From contig OMSM01000035.1 of assembly GCA_900313745.1 (NCBI GenBank), forward strand, positions 1 to 42,279: 42,279 bases of DNA, in the 5' to 3' direction. Below are positions 16,419-25,630 of this stretch, one piece after another (the first letter of the stretch is position 1; every line of letters starts with the position of its first letter). The notes beneath the pieces were generated by a model. It did not search any database. It saw only the letters and a program-made list of their open reading frames with translations, and was not told the DNA's origin. Source of the DNA: an uncultured Lachnospiraceae bacterium. Lineage in GTDB: Bacteria > Bacillota > Clostridia > Lachnospirales > Lachnospiraceae. Both the position numbers and the translations under genes were made by a program.

Positions 16419-17338
16419 CTCGCGCCTCCCTTCGTCCTGCCTCTGCCGTCGTCATTCTCGTAGTTGTACTTCGCGCCGATGTAGCGGGAAATCACGGTCA
16501 GGATGAGAATGATCACGAACAGCACCGCCGCCATGGCCAGCGCCTTGTTGAACTTGAACTCGGTGAAGGCCGTCTCGTAGATCAGCATCGAGACCACCTT
16601 GGTCGTCTTGCCCGGGCCGCCGCCGGTCAGCATGTAGAAGAGGGCAAAACTCTTCATGCCGCCGGTGATAGAGAGGATGACGTTGGTCTCCGTCGTGCCC
16701 ACGGTCATGGGGACGAAGAAGTAGATCAGCTTGTGCCACTTGTTGGCACCGTCCACCTCCGCCGACTCCAGCACCTCCGTGGAGATGTTCTGCATCGCTA
16801 TATAGAACAGCACCATCGTAAAGCCAATGTATTGCCAGGTATTGACGAAGATAATGGTTCCTAAGGCCGTCGCCTTCTCACCGACCCAGCCGTGCGCCAG
16901 GTTTCCGAGACCGATGCTGCGTAAGACCGTGTTCACAAGACCGGTCTGCGCGCCAAGGAGGAACTTCCACATGACCGCGATGACAGAGGCGGGCAGGATA
17001 ACGGGGATGTAGAGCGCCACCTTGTAGAAGGCCTGCCAGCGGCGGGTCATGTTGTAGACGGCGTAGGCCAGGAGATAGCCCAGGAAGGTCTGAATGGCCG
17101 TGGAAATCACGGCGAATTTCAGGTTGATCTTGATGGCCGCCCAGTAATTCTTGTTGTTGAAGAGGTCAATGTAGTTCTGCAGGCCGACGAACTTATAGGT
17201 ATCCTTCATCCCGTTCCAGTTGGTGAAGCTCATCACCACGGATTTGCAGAACGGGTAGAGCAGGAAGCAGGCCAGGAAAAAGAAGGAGGGCAAGAGGAAC
17301 ACATACCCCATGAGCTTGCGTTTGCTGCGATAGTTCAT
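16415..17338 (-). CDS. CUT1 sugar ABC transporter permease, MalF-like
   Basis: A 307-residue permease with six predicted helices. The EAA loop is ESAEVDGANKWHKLIYFFVP (about residues 195-215). The N-terminus (KLMGYVFLLPSFFFLACFLLYP) and the PVILPASVIAVMWKFLLG segment are typical of LacF/UgpA-like subunits. It pairs with the MalG-like subunit, with which it overlaps by four bases. It lies downstream of the binding-protein gene, separated by about 245 bases that contain a hairpin. Confidence 0.93.
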   Translation of the reverse strand: MNYRSKRKLMGYVFLLPSFFFLACFLLYPFCKSVVMSFTNWNGMKDTYKFVGLQNYIDLFNNKNYWAAIKINLKFAVISTAIQTFLGYLLAYAVYNMTRRWQAFYKVALYIPVILPASVIAVMWKFLLGAQTGLVNTVLRSIGLGNLAHGWVGEKATALGTIIFVNTWQYIGFTMVLFYIAMQNISTEVLESAEVDGANKWHKLIYFFVPMTVGTTETNVILSITGGMKSFALFYMLTGGGPGKTTKVVSMLIYETAFTEFKFNKALAMAAVLFVIILILTVISRYIGAKYNYENDDGRGRTKGGAR

Positions 17339-17431
17339 ACGCGGTCTCCCTGGAAGTAGCGGATAACCGTCCGGCGGTTCACCGGAGCGGTTCCGGAGAA
17401 TCAGACGTGGGATGACGGGTTTCCGTAAAGA

Positions 17432-17466
17432 ACGGGGCGAAGCACAGCTGCCTGTGCCCGCCCCGT
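17432..17466 (-). repeat. Hairpin between the binding-protein and permease genes
   Basis: ACGGGGCG (17432-17439) pairs with CGCCCCGT (17459-17466), and inside GCACAG pairs with CTGTGC around CTGC. Such a structure between a binding protein and its permeases is commonly a differential-expression hairpin, allowing more binding protein than permease. Confidence 0.7.
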
Positions 17467-17584
17467 GATCCTTTGTCAGAGTATTAGGAAATCGTATCTT
17501 CTGTCAGGCACCACGAAGCGCCTTTTCCTTCATCAGGTGAGGCGCCGCCCGTTCCGTCCGGAACAGGCAACATACCCTTGCAGA

Positions 17585-18982
17585 TTATTCCTCGTAGTTC
17601 TCCAGCGCTTCCTCGCGGATCGCCTGGATGGTTGCGCCGAACTCCTCGGGGGTGATGTCGGGATCCGCCATGAACTCCGCAACCGCGTCGCCCATCTTGG
17701 TGCCGATGCCGTCGTTGTAATCATAGTTGATGCGATAGCTGCTCGCGCTCGCGAAGATGTCCGCCAGCTGGTTCTGCAGATCGTCGTCGTAGACGCAGTT
17801 CACATTACCCATGATGGACTTGGTGCTGTTGCCGAACTCCTGCTGGACAGCGTCGCTGGTGATGTACTTCAGCCATGCCGCAGCCTCGTCCGGATGCTCG
17901 GTGCCGCTGTAGACCATGAACGCATCGACGCCGAAGTTGTAGAGGAAGTTCTCCATGCCTTCCGGAACCGGGAAGCTGAAGAAGCCGACCTCGAAGCCCG
18001 CCTCAGCCGTATTCTTCTCGATGGGATCCAGCTCGTTGTTGTTGACAAAGCTCATGAGACCCTTCTGGGTGTAGAACAGGGCGGTCGCCTCCTCACGCTC
18101 TAACGCAAGCGCGTCGGCAATGATGTAGCCCTTGTCATACCAGTCGCGCAGCTTCGCGCCGGCCTCTGCCCACTGCTCGCCGATCTCGGTGTAGTGGCCG
18201 CTTAAGTAGTCGGCTCTCTTTAAGATGCCGTCCGTCATCAGGTTCTGCTCGGCAAAGGTGCCGCAGATCGCTGAGATCTGGAAGCCGTTCGGCATACCGG
18301 GGGCGATAAGAGGGGTATAACCCGCGTCGACCATTTCCTGCATCATCGCCTCGAACTCCTCTAAGGAAGCCGGTGCGCTCCAGCCGTTCTCGTCGAAGAT
18401 GGTCTTGTTGTAAGCAATGACGGTCTGGGTCGTGCGATAAGGCACCGCGAAGACCTGTCCGTTGACGGAGCCGAGATCAAGACCGGCCTTCATGAGGGAA
18501 TTTCTCCACTCGCCGTCGTTCTCGTCCATGTAGTCCGCCAGATCATAGACTGCGCCGAGCGCGTTGAAGGCGCCCATCTGGTTGGACCAGCAGCAGGCCA
18601 CGTCCGGAACCTCGCCCGATGCGAAATCGGTGAGGAGGGTCTTGGTTAAGACGTCCCAGGTGATGATCTGGATCTCGACGTGGATGCCGGTCTCGGCCTC
18701 GAAGTCGTCCGCCATCTTCTGGAACTCTTCGGTGTACTCCGGCCAGTCATGCATGAAGTCGATCGTCACACCGGTGGAAGCAACCGCCTCGACGGCCTCT
18801 TCCGCGGTCTCCTCGACCGCCTCGGCGACCTCTTCCTCAGCGGCCTCGGCGACTTCCTCCGCCGCTTCCTCAACGGCAGCTGTCGTTGAGGAAGTGGTCG
18901 TGGTGGTGGTCGTCGCGCAGCCTGCCAGCAGGGACGCTGCCAGTACCGACGCGGAGATCAGCGCCAACACTCTCTTTTTCAT
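17585..18982 (-). CDS. Sugar ABC transporter solute-binding lipoprotein
   Basis: A 465-residue CUT1-type binding protein. The signal peptide MKKRVLALISASVLAASLLA ends in a lipobox with Cys22. A Thr run and about 40 residues of Glu/Ala/Val repeats follow as a wall-spanning spacer. The mature domain starts near residue 70 (VTIDFMHDWPEYTEEFQKM) and has the extracellular solute-binding family 1 layout, including GEVPDVACCW near the hinge and PYRTTQTVIAYNK. An AAGGAGG site precedes the ATG. It is followed by the two permease genes and preceded by a GH28 gene. Binding to an oligosaccharide from the pectin or hemicellulose group is inferred from the neighbours. Confidence 0.93.
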   Translation of the reverse strand: MKKRVLALISASVLAASLLAGCATTTTTTTSSTTAAVEEAAEEVAEAAEEEVAEAVEETAEEAVEAVASTGVTIDFMHDWPEYTEEFQKMADDFEAETGIHVEIQIITWDVLTKTLLTDFASGEVPDVACCWSNQMGAFNALGAVYDLADYMDENDGEWRNSLMKAGLDLGSVNGQVFAVPYRTTQTVIAYNKTIFDENGWSAPASLEEFEAMMQEMVDAGYTPLIAPGMPNGFQISAICGTFAEQNLMTDGILKRADYLSGHYTEIGEQWAEAGAKLRDWYDKGYIIADALALEREEATALFYTQKGLMSFVNNNELDPIEKNTAEAGFEVGFFSFPVPEGMENFLYNFGVDAFMVYSGTEHPDEAAAWLKYITSDAVQQEFGNSTKSIMGNVNCVYDDDLQNQLADIFASASSYRINYDYNDGIGTKMGDAVAEFMADPDITPEEFGATIQAIREEALENYEE

Positions 18983-19014
18983 CTGTTTCCTCCTTATGAT
19001 TGGTGACCGGGATC

Positions 19015-19047
19015 CGCGGGGCGGGCACGCATGCCCTGTGCCCCGCG
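19015..19047 (-). repeat. Hairpin between the GH28 and binding-protein genes
   Basis: CGCGGGGC (19015-19022) pairs with GCCCCGCG (19040-19047), with an inner GGCA/TGCC. It lies just upstream of the binding-protein ribosome site on the minus strand. A small CGTGC/GCACG stem with a GAA loop lies nearby at about 19121-19133. Confidence 0.6.
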
Positions 19048-19157
19048 ACTCCCTTTATTACGATCTGCCCTCTGACGCAGCAGACGTGTTACCCAGGATG
19101 AACAGCATTGCGGCGGCGCGAAGCTCGTGCGAAGCACGCAGCAACGCGTTTTATCTC

Positions 19158-20543
19158 TTAGAATTTCCGGCGAATACAGTTCCTTACGCCGTCCACATAG
19201 ATGTCGTGAGCCAGCTCCACCACCATGTGCATGTCCAGCACGTCGGTGCAGCGGTGTCCCAGAATCTCGATGTTGTCGAAGCGGATGTTCACGGGGCGGC
19301 TCTCGGTGTGGGAGAGCTCGTAGCCGCGGATTAAGGAGACCGGGAACGCGCCGTTTAAGACCCTGATGTTGCTGAAGTAAATGTCCTCGACCCTGCCCTT
19401 GCGGGTTTCCATCGTGTACTTGCAGTCCAGGACCTTGATGTCGAAGAGCTTCTGCTCCGCCTGCTCCACGCGGATGTTGTCGTAGTAAATATCATGAATG
19501 TACGCCGAGTCCGCCAGATGGATCGACATGCAGGCGCCGCCCATGTTGCCCTCGTACTCGCAGTGGACGATGTCACAGTCCTCAAAGTGCAGGTCCTTAA
19601 TCTCGAAGCAGCAAAGCCCGTAGCCGATCTCGATGCCGTTGCCCGGCTCCGCGTCCCAGATGACGCAGCGGCGCACCCATACGTCCTCGACGTTGCGCAC
19701 CGTGGACTTGTCGCCGATGAGCCCGTGGGCCTTGATGCAGACACAGTCGTCCGCCGCGCGGAAGAAGGAGTCCTCCACCACGACGTGCTGGCAGCTCGTG
19801 ATGTCGATGCCGTCGCCGGTCACCTCGCGGCTCATCACGTTCACGTCCCGCACCGTCACGAAATCGCAGGCCGCCGGCACCAGGTGCCAGCTGGGGCCGT
19901 CCACCGCCGTAAAGCCTTCCAGGGTCAGGTGGTTGCACCACGTGAAATACAGGAAGAAGCAGTGCGCGTTGCTCTCCGGCAGATGCCAGGGCGATCCGTT
20001 GATGATGCCGTTGCCGACGATGGTGATGTGGTCGGCGTGATCCGCCCGGACCTTGCCCAGGACGACCGCGCCCTCCTCCAGATAGACCACGTCGTTCTCG
20101 TGGAGCTCTAAAGTGCCGACGTTGTAGATGTGTCCCTTCTCGTAGACATGCGTGGCGTTTTCCGGCTTCGGATAGCGCTTCTGCAGGAAGAGGAAGAGGG
20201 GCGTCTGCTTGTCCCCGTCCAGCTCGACGGTCAGCTTCTGCCACTCGTACACGGTGAACGTGAGGACGTTCCCGTCGCGTGCCGGGACAATGCCGCGCAC
20301 CGAAGGGCGCACGACGACTTCGTCGAAAGGCTTTCCGACCGTGAGGCGCACCTCAATGCCCGCCGCGGGATCGTCCGCGACGACCGGCGCGTAGTCAAAG
20401 ACATCCGTGTGATAGACCGTCTCCGGACGGCCGTTCACTTCCAGCTGATAGATGGGCGACTTCTCCAGCTCGTCGACCGATCCGAGCGCGAAGAGCGGCT
20501 CGGGCACCGGCGCGGGATGGGGGTCGTAGATCATTTCTCTCAT
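19158..20543 (-). CDS. Glycoside hydrolase family 28-like enzyme (polygalacturonase type)
   Basis: A 461-residue right-handed beta-helix protein. An N-terminal beta domain (about 1-120) precedes helix rungs rich in Asn/Val/Ile. The GH28 acidic positions appear as GDGIDITSC (about residue 240) and RAADDCVCIKA about 20 residues on, followed by GNGIEIGYG. No signal peptide is visible, so it likely acts on imported oligosaccharides. The start at 20543 is preferred because GAGG lies seven bases upstream; an in-frame ATG at 20627 has no such site. It is the first gene of the sugar operon. Cleavage of galacturonic-acid-containing or related glycosides is the best guess; the exact linkage is unknown. 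Confidence 0.88.
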   Translation of the reverse strand: MREMIYDPHPAPVPEPLFALGSVDELEKSPIYQLEVNGRPETVYHTDVFDYAPVVADDPAAGIEVRLTVGKPFDEVVVRPSVRGIVPARDGNVLTFTVYEWQKLTVELDGDKQTPLFLFLQKRYPKPENATHVYEKGHIYNVGTLELHENDVVYLEEGAVVLGKVRADHADHITIVGNGIINGSPWHLPESNAHCFFLYFTWCNHLTLEGFTAVDGPSWHLVPAACDFVTVRDVNVMSREVTGDGIDITSCQHVVVEDSFFRAADDCVCIKAHGLIGDKSTVRNVEDVWVRRCVIWDAEPGNGIEIGYGLCCFEIKDLHFEDCDIVHCEYEGNMGGACMSIHLADSAYIHDIYYDNIRVEQAEQKLFDIKVLDCKYTMETRKGRVEDIYFSNIRVLNGAFPVSLIRGYELSHTESRPVNIRFDNIEILGHRCTDVLDMHMVVELAHDIYVDGVRNCIRRKF

Positions 20544-20862
20544 CAGATTACCTCGATCAGACGAAAACTCGTTTCCGCATGTCAGCACATTTTCAATTTT
20601 ACCCGACAAAAGCGGCGGATTCTGCAATCTCCTTGTGCAGAACTAACAAAATCCCGAAAAGCTTTCGCCGCTTTTCCGGGATTTCAGGTCGTAATTTTGT
20701 TATTTCTGCGCTGTTTTGTTATGCAAACTGCGCCTCCGCGCCTCGGAATTGTGCAATCTGCTATATGTGTACAATTCGTTCTGTTTTTCGCTCTAAAGGT
20801 CTTTTCCTCGCTTCATTCACGCCAGTTCGTACAACCTGAACAATTCAGCCGGCCGCGCCGGA
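20544..20862. other. 319-base intergenic region: terminator and probable GH28-operon promoter
   Basis: The region separates the response-regulator stop from the GH28 start on the same strand. It is AT-richer than its surroundings and must hold the promoter of the sugar operon, but no clear -35/-10 pair was found; TAAAAT near the GH28 gene is the best -10. An imperfect inverted repeat (AATTGTGCA and TGTACAATT, about 20753-20782) and an AAAC-TC-GTTT palindrome near 20564 are operator candidates. Confidence 0.5.
20649..20684 (-). terminator. Terminator of the histidine kinase/response regulator operon
   Basis: AAATCCCGAAAAGC (20649-20662) pairs with GCTTTTCCGGGATTT (20670-20684), with one bulged C. 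On the minus strand the stem ends in GGGATTTTGTTAG, which gives a U-rich tail after the response-regulator gene. Confidence 0.75.
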
Positions 20863-22593
20863 TTACCCCTCTCTTCTTAACCGGCTGCGGAATTCATTCG
20901 GCGTGTACCCGGTATAGGACCGGAACATCTTGCTGAAGTACGAGAAATTGGTGAAGCCCACCGACAGCGCGATGCGGCTCACCGGGTCGTCCGTGGCGAC
21001 AAGATACTCCTTCGCCCGCTCCATGCGCCGGTCCGAGATGTAGGTCATGAGGGAGGTGCCGGTGATCCGGGAGAAGATCTTGGACATGTAGTCCTCGGAG
21101 AGATAGACGGTCGAGGCCAGCGTCTCCCGGGAGAGCTCCTCGGAGAGGTGCTCGTCGATGTAGAGCCGCAGCCGATTCACAATGGTGTCGTACTTGTTGT
21201 CCTGCTGTGTGAGGCCGAAAAGGCGGTCGAAGAGCCAGGAGAGGAAGGCCTCCATGGCCTGCATGGACCGCACCGCTTCTTTATAATAGACGTCCATCTC
21301 CGGCGGATCGAAGACCACGTTGACGGCCAGATCCTTGCGGTCGAAATAGTGATAGATGAGCTGCATGAGATCCCCGCGGAAAAGGCCAAGGTTCTCCGAG
21401 AGGAGATAGCCATCCTTCGAGAGAGTGTGCAGCGCCGATACGAGCTCCTGATGCACCGCCCTGATCTGGTCCGCCGACAGGATCCGGCTGCGCCATTCCG
21501 CCCAGGGGAAGACCGGGTAGGGCTGCATCCGTCTGTCCGCGCCGGATTCTATAATGTACGGCCTGTCCGCCGGAACGAAGGTCCCGGCCAGCCGCAGGAG
21601 GCGCTGCCGCAGGGCGGGCAGCTCGCCCTCGGTGCCCGCCGCGGAGACATAGAGGCAGACCGGGCAGCCCAGTGCCTCCGCAAGATGCGAAACCGCCGCT
21701 GAAACGACCCCCCCGTTTTGGTTGTCGGCCCATTCCGACACTTCGCTAAGCCGCAGGGCGATCCACTGATCCGTCCCCTCCGTCACCACGGCGAGGAGCT
21801 GCTCCGGACGGCCCTCGATAAGACCGGCAGCCACGTTCTGGGTCGCCAGTTTGGTGAGGGAAGGGTCGGGAAGCCGGGTGCCGGCGGGAACAAGGCGCAG
21901 CAGGATCAGCCGGGCCGGCGCCCCGGGCACATACGCCATGCCGGACAGATCCGCCGTTCCCTCCGCCGCTGCGTCTCCCGGTTCTGAATGGGCGGCGACG
22001 AACGCCGGTTCTGCGGCCGACGCGGATGCTGCGGCCGAAGACGGTGACGCCTCCGAAGACGGGTCTGCGGCCCCGGACAAAGACGGTGCCGCCTCCGAAG
22101 AGGGATCTGCGGCCCCGGACAAAGAGGGCGCTGCCTCCGCGCCGGGCCGCGCGTCACTGAAGAGAAGCGACTCCCAGAAGAGGGCCGGCGTCTCCGGCGT
22201 GTCCAGCGTGCTGCGGCGCTGCCGGACGGACTCGGCCGCGCGGGCAAGCTCCGCCTCCAGCACGCCGATGGCGATGGGCTTTAAGAGATAGTTGATGCTG
22301 CCCAGCGAGATCGCCATCTGGGCATAGGAGAACTGGGCATAGCTGCTGAGGAAGATGCACTCCGTGTCATACCCCCGCGCGCGCACCTCGGTTAAGAGCT
22401 CGAGCCCGCTGCCCTGGGGCATCTCGATGTCCGCCAGCAGGATGTCGACAGGCGCTTTCTCCATAATCTCCAGCGCCTGCAGCATCGAGTGCGCCGTGAG
22501 CACCGTATCGATGCCGATGGCGTCGAAGTGCACCGCCCGGGTCGTGCGCTCCACAAAGAGCACGTCGTCGTCCACAAAGAGAAGTGAAATCAT
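20863..22593 (-). CDS. Response regulator, REC domain plus AraC-type DNA-binding domain
   Basis: A 576-residue YesN-like transcription factor. The receiver domain (1-120) has the acidic pocket VDDD at 7-10, phospho-acceptor Asp55 in LLADIEMPQG and Lys in LLKPI. Residues about 155-205 are a low-complexity insert built from a 14-residue repeat (42-bp DNA repeat, units at 22040 and 22082). The C-terminus (about 470-570) is two AraC helix-turn-helix motifs ending in VGFTNFSYFSKMFRSYTGYTPNEFR. The start overlaps the stop of the kinase gene by four bases. It probably controls the adjacent GH28-ABC operon. Confidence 0.93.
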   Translation of the reverse strand: MISLLFVDDDVLFVERTTRAVHFDAIGIDTVLTAHSMLQALEIMEKAPVDILLADIEMPQGSGLELLTEVRARGYDTECIFLSSYAQFSYAQMAISLGSINYLLKPIAIGVLEAELARAAESVRQRRSTLDTPETPALFWESLLFSDARPGAEAAPSLSGAADPSSEAAPSLSGAADPSSEASPSSAAASASAAEPAFVAAHSEPGDAAAEGTADLSGMAYVPGAPARLILLRLVPAGTRLPDPSLTKLATQNVAAGLIEGRPEQLLAVVTEGTDQWIALRLSEVSEWADNQNGGVVSAAVSHLAEALGCPVCLYVSAAGTEGELPALRQRLLRLAGTFVPADRPYIIESGADRRMQPYPVFPWAEWRSRILSADQIRAVHQELVSALHTLSKDGYLLSENLGLFRGDLMQLIYHYFDRKDLAVNVVFDPPEMDVYYKEAVRSMQAMEAFLSWLFDRLFGLTQQDNKYDTIVNRLRLYIDEHLSEELSRETLASTVYLSEDYMSKIFSRITGTSLMTYISDRRMERAKEYLVATDDPVSRIALSVGFTNFSYFSKMFRSYTGYTPNEFRSRLRREG

Positions 22594-23747
22594 GATTGTC
22601 CTTCCGCCCGGCCCGTCCCGGACGCCGGGAAGCCCGGCACTCCCGCTCCGGCCGCCTCCGCGTCCGAGGCGTCTTTCGCGGAGCCAGTGCCGTCCGGACG
22701 CGTCTCCTCAAACGGCAGTGAGATCTCCACGATGGCGCCGTACCCCTCCGCCATGTTGGAGAGCCGGACGTCCGCCCGGTCGCCGTAAAGGTTCTTCAGG
22801 CACCGGATCGTCGTGCTGATGCCGATGTGCTTCTCCCCGCCCACAAGGACCGGCTGCGCCTTTTCGGCGGACGCGAGCACCGCCGCCGGGAAGCCCGGCC
22901 CGGTGTCCGAGATCACCGCGTAGATCCGCCGCTCCCCGGCGATCGCTTCGGAGGTCACGTAGACGCTGATCTCCGTGGGGGACCCCGGCGTCACGGCATG
23001 CAGGACCGCGTTCTCGAAGAAGTTGTAGAAGATCAGCGGCGGGATGGGCGCGTCGTATAAGTCCTCGTCCGCCTGGATATCGATCCGCAGATTGGCTTCG
23101 CCGTAGCGCATGACCTGGATATCCGCGTAGTCGCGGATCATCCGCAGCTCCGACCGGACGGTGGTGCGCTCCGCCAGGGAGAGGACGGCGCGCATGTAGT
23201 CGGAGAGCTTCTCCGTTAAGGAGACCACCTCCGTCTCCCCGGCCTCGTCCGCGAACTGATGAATGAGATTTAAGCAGCTGATGTAGAAATGAGGCCGCAC
23301 CTGGAGCTGGAGGGATTCCACCTCCGTGCGCTGCCTTGAAAGCTCCTGCTCGTAGAGCGCGATCCGGGCCCCCTGAATACGGCGCAGCAGCCGGTGATAC
23401 TCCTCGTCCCTCGCCGTCAGCTCCAGCAGGCGGTTCTCGCCGTCGTCGTGCAGCCACATCGAGATGTCCTCCGACTCCAGCGCGTCCGCGAAGGCGCGCA
23501 TCGGCGCGAGCACCTCCCTGCGGTAGCGGCGCATAATGAGGATTTCCGCGGCGACGGAGAATACCAGCAGTATGAGGAGGACAAGGACGAGCCAAACCAT
23601 ACGATCGACCGGTGAGAGGGGTATTTCGACACACCAACTGTCCGCGCCGCAGGACGCTGACCCAATAATTATATTCCAAAACGCGCGGCTTGTCTTATGA
23701 AGAGAAGGACAATTCTGACCGGATTCCGACATGAATCCGGCTGTCAT
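22590..23747 (-). CDS. Sensor histidine kinase (YesM-like), N-terminally shortened
   Basis: From the first ATG the frame gives 385 residues. Residues 31-50 (SWCVEIPLSPVDRM) look like the very end of an extracytoplasmic Cache sensor. One membrane helix follows (51-70), then a HAMP-like linker, the phospho-acceptor segment LQLQVRPHFYISCLN with His153, an N-box FENAVLHAV and the G1 box DTGPGF. Family members normally have a first membrane helix and about 250 sensor residues before this point. None are encoded upstream, and no candidate start has a convincing ribosome site. The kinase core looks intact. Whether the gene is functional is uncertain. Confidence 0.85.
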   Translation of the reverse strand: MTAGFMSESGQNCPSLHKTSRAFWNIIIGSASCGADSWCVEIPLSPVDRMVWLVLVLLILLVFSVAAEILIMRRYRREVLAPMRAFADALESEDISMWLHDDGENRLLELTARDEEYHRLLRRIQGARIALYEQELSRQRTEVESLQLQVRPHFYISCLNLIHQFADEAGETEVVSLTEKLSDYMRAVLSLAERTTVRSELRMIRDYADIQVMRYGEANLRIDIQADEDLYDAPIPPLIFYNFFENAVLHAVTPGSPTEISVYVTSEAIAGERRIYAVISDTGPGFPAAVLASAEKAQPVLVGGEKHIGISTTIRCLKNLYGDRADVRLSNMAEGYGAIVEISLPFEETRPDGTGSAKDASDAEAAGAGVPGFPASGTGRAEGQS

Positions 23748-24161
23748 CCGGCCAAATTGCCGCCCGATTCCGGCGTTTTGTCCCGGGCCGGGGCGCCCAT
23801 GGAAAGGCGCGGTGAATTGTTTTGTGTTATTCGCTCTTTTTTTTGTTAGTCAAAGCGGCGGGCCGGCCCGTCCGCACCTGCCGCAATGAGCGCGTAAGTG
23901 ACAGCTTTCGACTGCCGGCGGATGGAAGACGGCGAAGGAAGAGACTATAGTTTTACCTGGGTATGTCCCGGGCATCGGAATCCGGGCATGCCGTACCGTG
24001 CGGCATCGTCTTCGGACCGCCGCGTTCACCCCTGTCAGCATGCACCACAGTCATTACCTGCGGCAGGTCTCTATCAGGATTTGCCGCGCACGGCGGTTCT
24101 CAGGCGCTCTCTGTCTCATGGCGGACCGCAGGGAAACGCCCCACTATTCACCGGAGGAGAC
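23748..24161. other. 414-base divergent intergenic region
   Basis: The region lies between the shortened kinase (minus) and the dehydratase gene (plus). On the minus strand TTGACT (complement at 23848-23853) is a good -35, followed at 17 bases by a poor -10. On the plus strand TATAGT near 23946 is a -10 candidate. An eight-base T-run lies at about 23837-23844. No supported ORF was seen, and no trace of the missing kinase N-terminus. Confidence 0.45.
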
Positions 24162-25523
24162 ATGAGTACAGATTACACCGAAGCCCTCGCCCACGTGAAC
24201 ACCGCGTCCCGCCCCTCGGATCTGCGCATCACCGACATGAAGATCGCAGACATCTCCGGCGCGCCCATGCACTGCATCATGTTAAAACTGGAGACAAACC
24301 AGGGCATCACCGGCTACGGCGAGGTGCGCGACTGGTCCTACAAGGACTACGCGCTGATGCTGAAGGCCAGGCTCCTGGGAGAGAACCCCTGCGAGATCGA
24401 CCGGATCTTCCGCAAGATAAGGCAGCTGGGCACCCACGCCCGCGGCGCCGGCGGCGTGAGTGCGGTGGAGATCGCCCTCTGGGACATCGCCGCCAAAGCC
24501 TACGGCGTGCCGATCTACCAGATGCTGGGCGGGAAGCACCGGGACAAGGTGCGCGTCTACTGCGACACCGACATCGACGGCAAACCGGACGGCAAGCGGA
24601 TGGGCGCAGCCCTGCAGGCCAGACTCGACGCCGGCTTCACCTTCTTAAAGATGGACTTAGGCATCGACCTTATCTACGACGTCCCCGGCGCGCTCTCCGC
24701 ACCGCTGGGTTTCGTGGAGCAGCTTAAATCCGTCCACGGCGTCGGCGGCTACGACGGCACCATCGAGGAGCGCTACGAGGCGCACCGCCGGGAGCGCTTA
24801 AACACCATCGAACACCCCTACACCGCGATCCAGATCACCGAGAAGGGTCTCGACTGGCTCGAGCAGTACTGCGCGGACGTGCGCTCGGTCATCGGCTATG
24901 AGGTCCCGCTGGCTATCGACCATCTGGGCCACATCGGCGTGAACGAGGCCATCAAGCTGGGCAGGCGGATCGAGAAGTTCAACATCGCCTGGATGGAGGA
25001 CGCGGTCCCGTGGATGTACACGGACCAGTACCGCCTGCTGCAGCAGTCAATTCAGATTCCGGTCTGCACCGGCGAGGACATCTACCTCCACGAGAATTTC
25101 AAGCCGCTCCTGGAATCCGGCGGCGTCCAGGTGATCCACCCGGATATCCTCACCGTCGGCGGTATCGGCGAGCTGAAGAAGACGGCGGATCTGGCTGACG
25201 AATACCACGTCGCCATGGCCGTCCACATGGCGGAGACCCCGATCGCCGCGCTGGCGGCGGCCCATGTCGGCATCGCCAGCGTCAACCTCCTGGCCCAGGA
25301 GTTCCACTCCTTCGACGTGCCGTGGTGGAACGACCTGGTGGAGGGCCCGGCGAAGCCCATCGTGGATCACGGCTTCATCACCCTCTCCGACGCACCGGGC
25401 TTAGGCATCGAGTCCTTAAACGACGAGGTCATCGCGGAGCACCTGCATCCGGCCGTCCCCGGCATCTGGGAATCCACCGACGCGTGGAACACCCGGTACG
25501 TGCACGACCGGATCTGGTCGTAG
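24162..25523 (+). CDS. Mandelate racemase/enolase-superfamily sugar-acid dehydratase
   Basis: A 453-residue protein, longer than the usual 370-420. The capping domain (1-120) carries GYGEVRDWS and ends in SAVEIALWDIAAKAYGVPIYQMLGG, a hallmark of the superfamily. In the barrel the metal ligands are Asp253 (LAIDHLG), Glu279 (WMEDAVPW) and Glu305 (CTGEDIY). His355 (MAVHMAE) and Asp328 (HPDIL) would form the usual His-Asp dyad. Lys163 sits on the second barrel strand. An insert of about 45 residues (175-220) precedes the first ligand. GGAGGAG fixes the start. Dehydration of an aldonate to a 2-keto-3-deoxy acid is likely; the substrate is not assignable. Confidence 0.9.
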   Translation: MSTDYTEALAHVNTASRPSDLRITDMKIADISGAPMHCIMLKLETNQGITGYGEVRDWSYKDYALMLKARLLGENPCEIDRIFRKIRQLGTHARGAGGVSAVEIALWDIAAKAYGVPIYQMLGGKHRDKVRVYCDTDIDGKPDGKRMGAALQARLDAGFTFLKMDLGIDLIYDVPGALSAPLGFVEQLKSVHGVGGYDGTIEERYEAHRRERLNTIEHPYTAIQITEKGLDWLEQYCADVRSVIGYEVPLAIDHLGHIGVNEAIKLGRRIEKFNIAWMEDAVPWMYTDQYRLLQQSIQIPVCTGEDIYLHENFKPLLESGGVQVIHPDILTVGGIGELKKTADLADEYHVAMAVHMAETPIAALAAAHVGIASVNLLAQEFHSFDVPWWNDLVEGPAKPIVDHGFITLSDAPGLGIESLNDEVIAEHLHPAVPGIWESTDAWNTRYVHDRIWS

Positions 25524-25581
25524 GCGAAGCCGTTCCATAGGTTCCTGGCCAGCAATACTGACGGGCCGCAGATTGACGACA

Positions 25582-25615
25582 GCCGCCGCATCATGCGCTG
25601 AGGCATGCGGGCGGC
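25582..25615. repeat. Intergenic hairpin between dehydratase and dehydrogenase genes
   Basis: GCCGCCGCAT (25582-25591) pairs with ATGCGGGCGGC (25605-25615), with one unpaired G. It ends about 15 bases before the next start codon and could influence its translation. Confidence 0.55.
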
Positions 25616-25630
25616 AGATCGAGGCGTCAC

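Noticed and set aside
20555..20575. CcpA cre site before the GH28 gene
   Set aside because: There is a GAAAC/GTTTTC palindrome, but it misses consensus positions; kept only as an operator candidate in the intergenic entry.
23600..23679. Frameshift restoring a longer kinase N-terminus via another minus-strand frame
   Set aside because: The alternative frame has no sensor-like or membrane sequence, so a simple frameshift does not explain the short kinase.
23837..23844. Terminator at the eight-base T-run
   Set aside because: Only a weak five-base stem lies upstream, and no plus-strand gene ends there.
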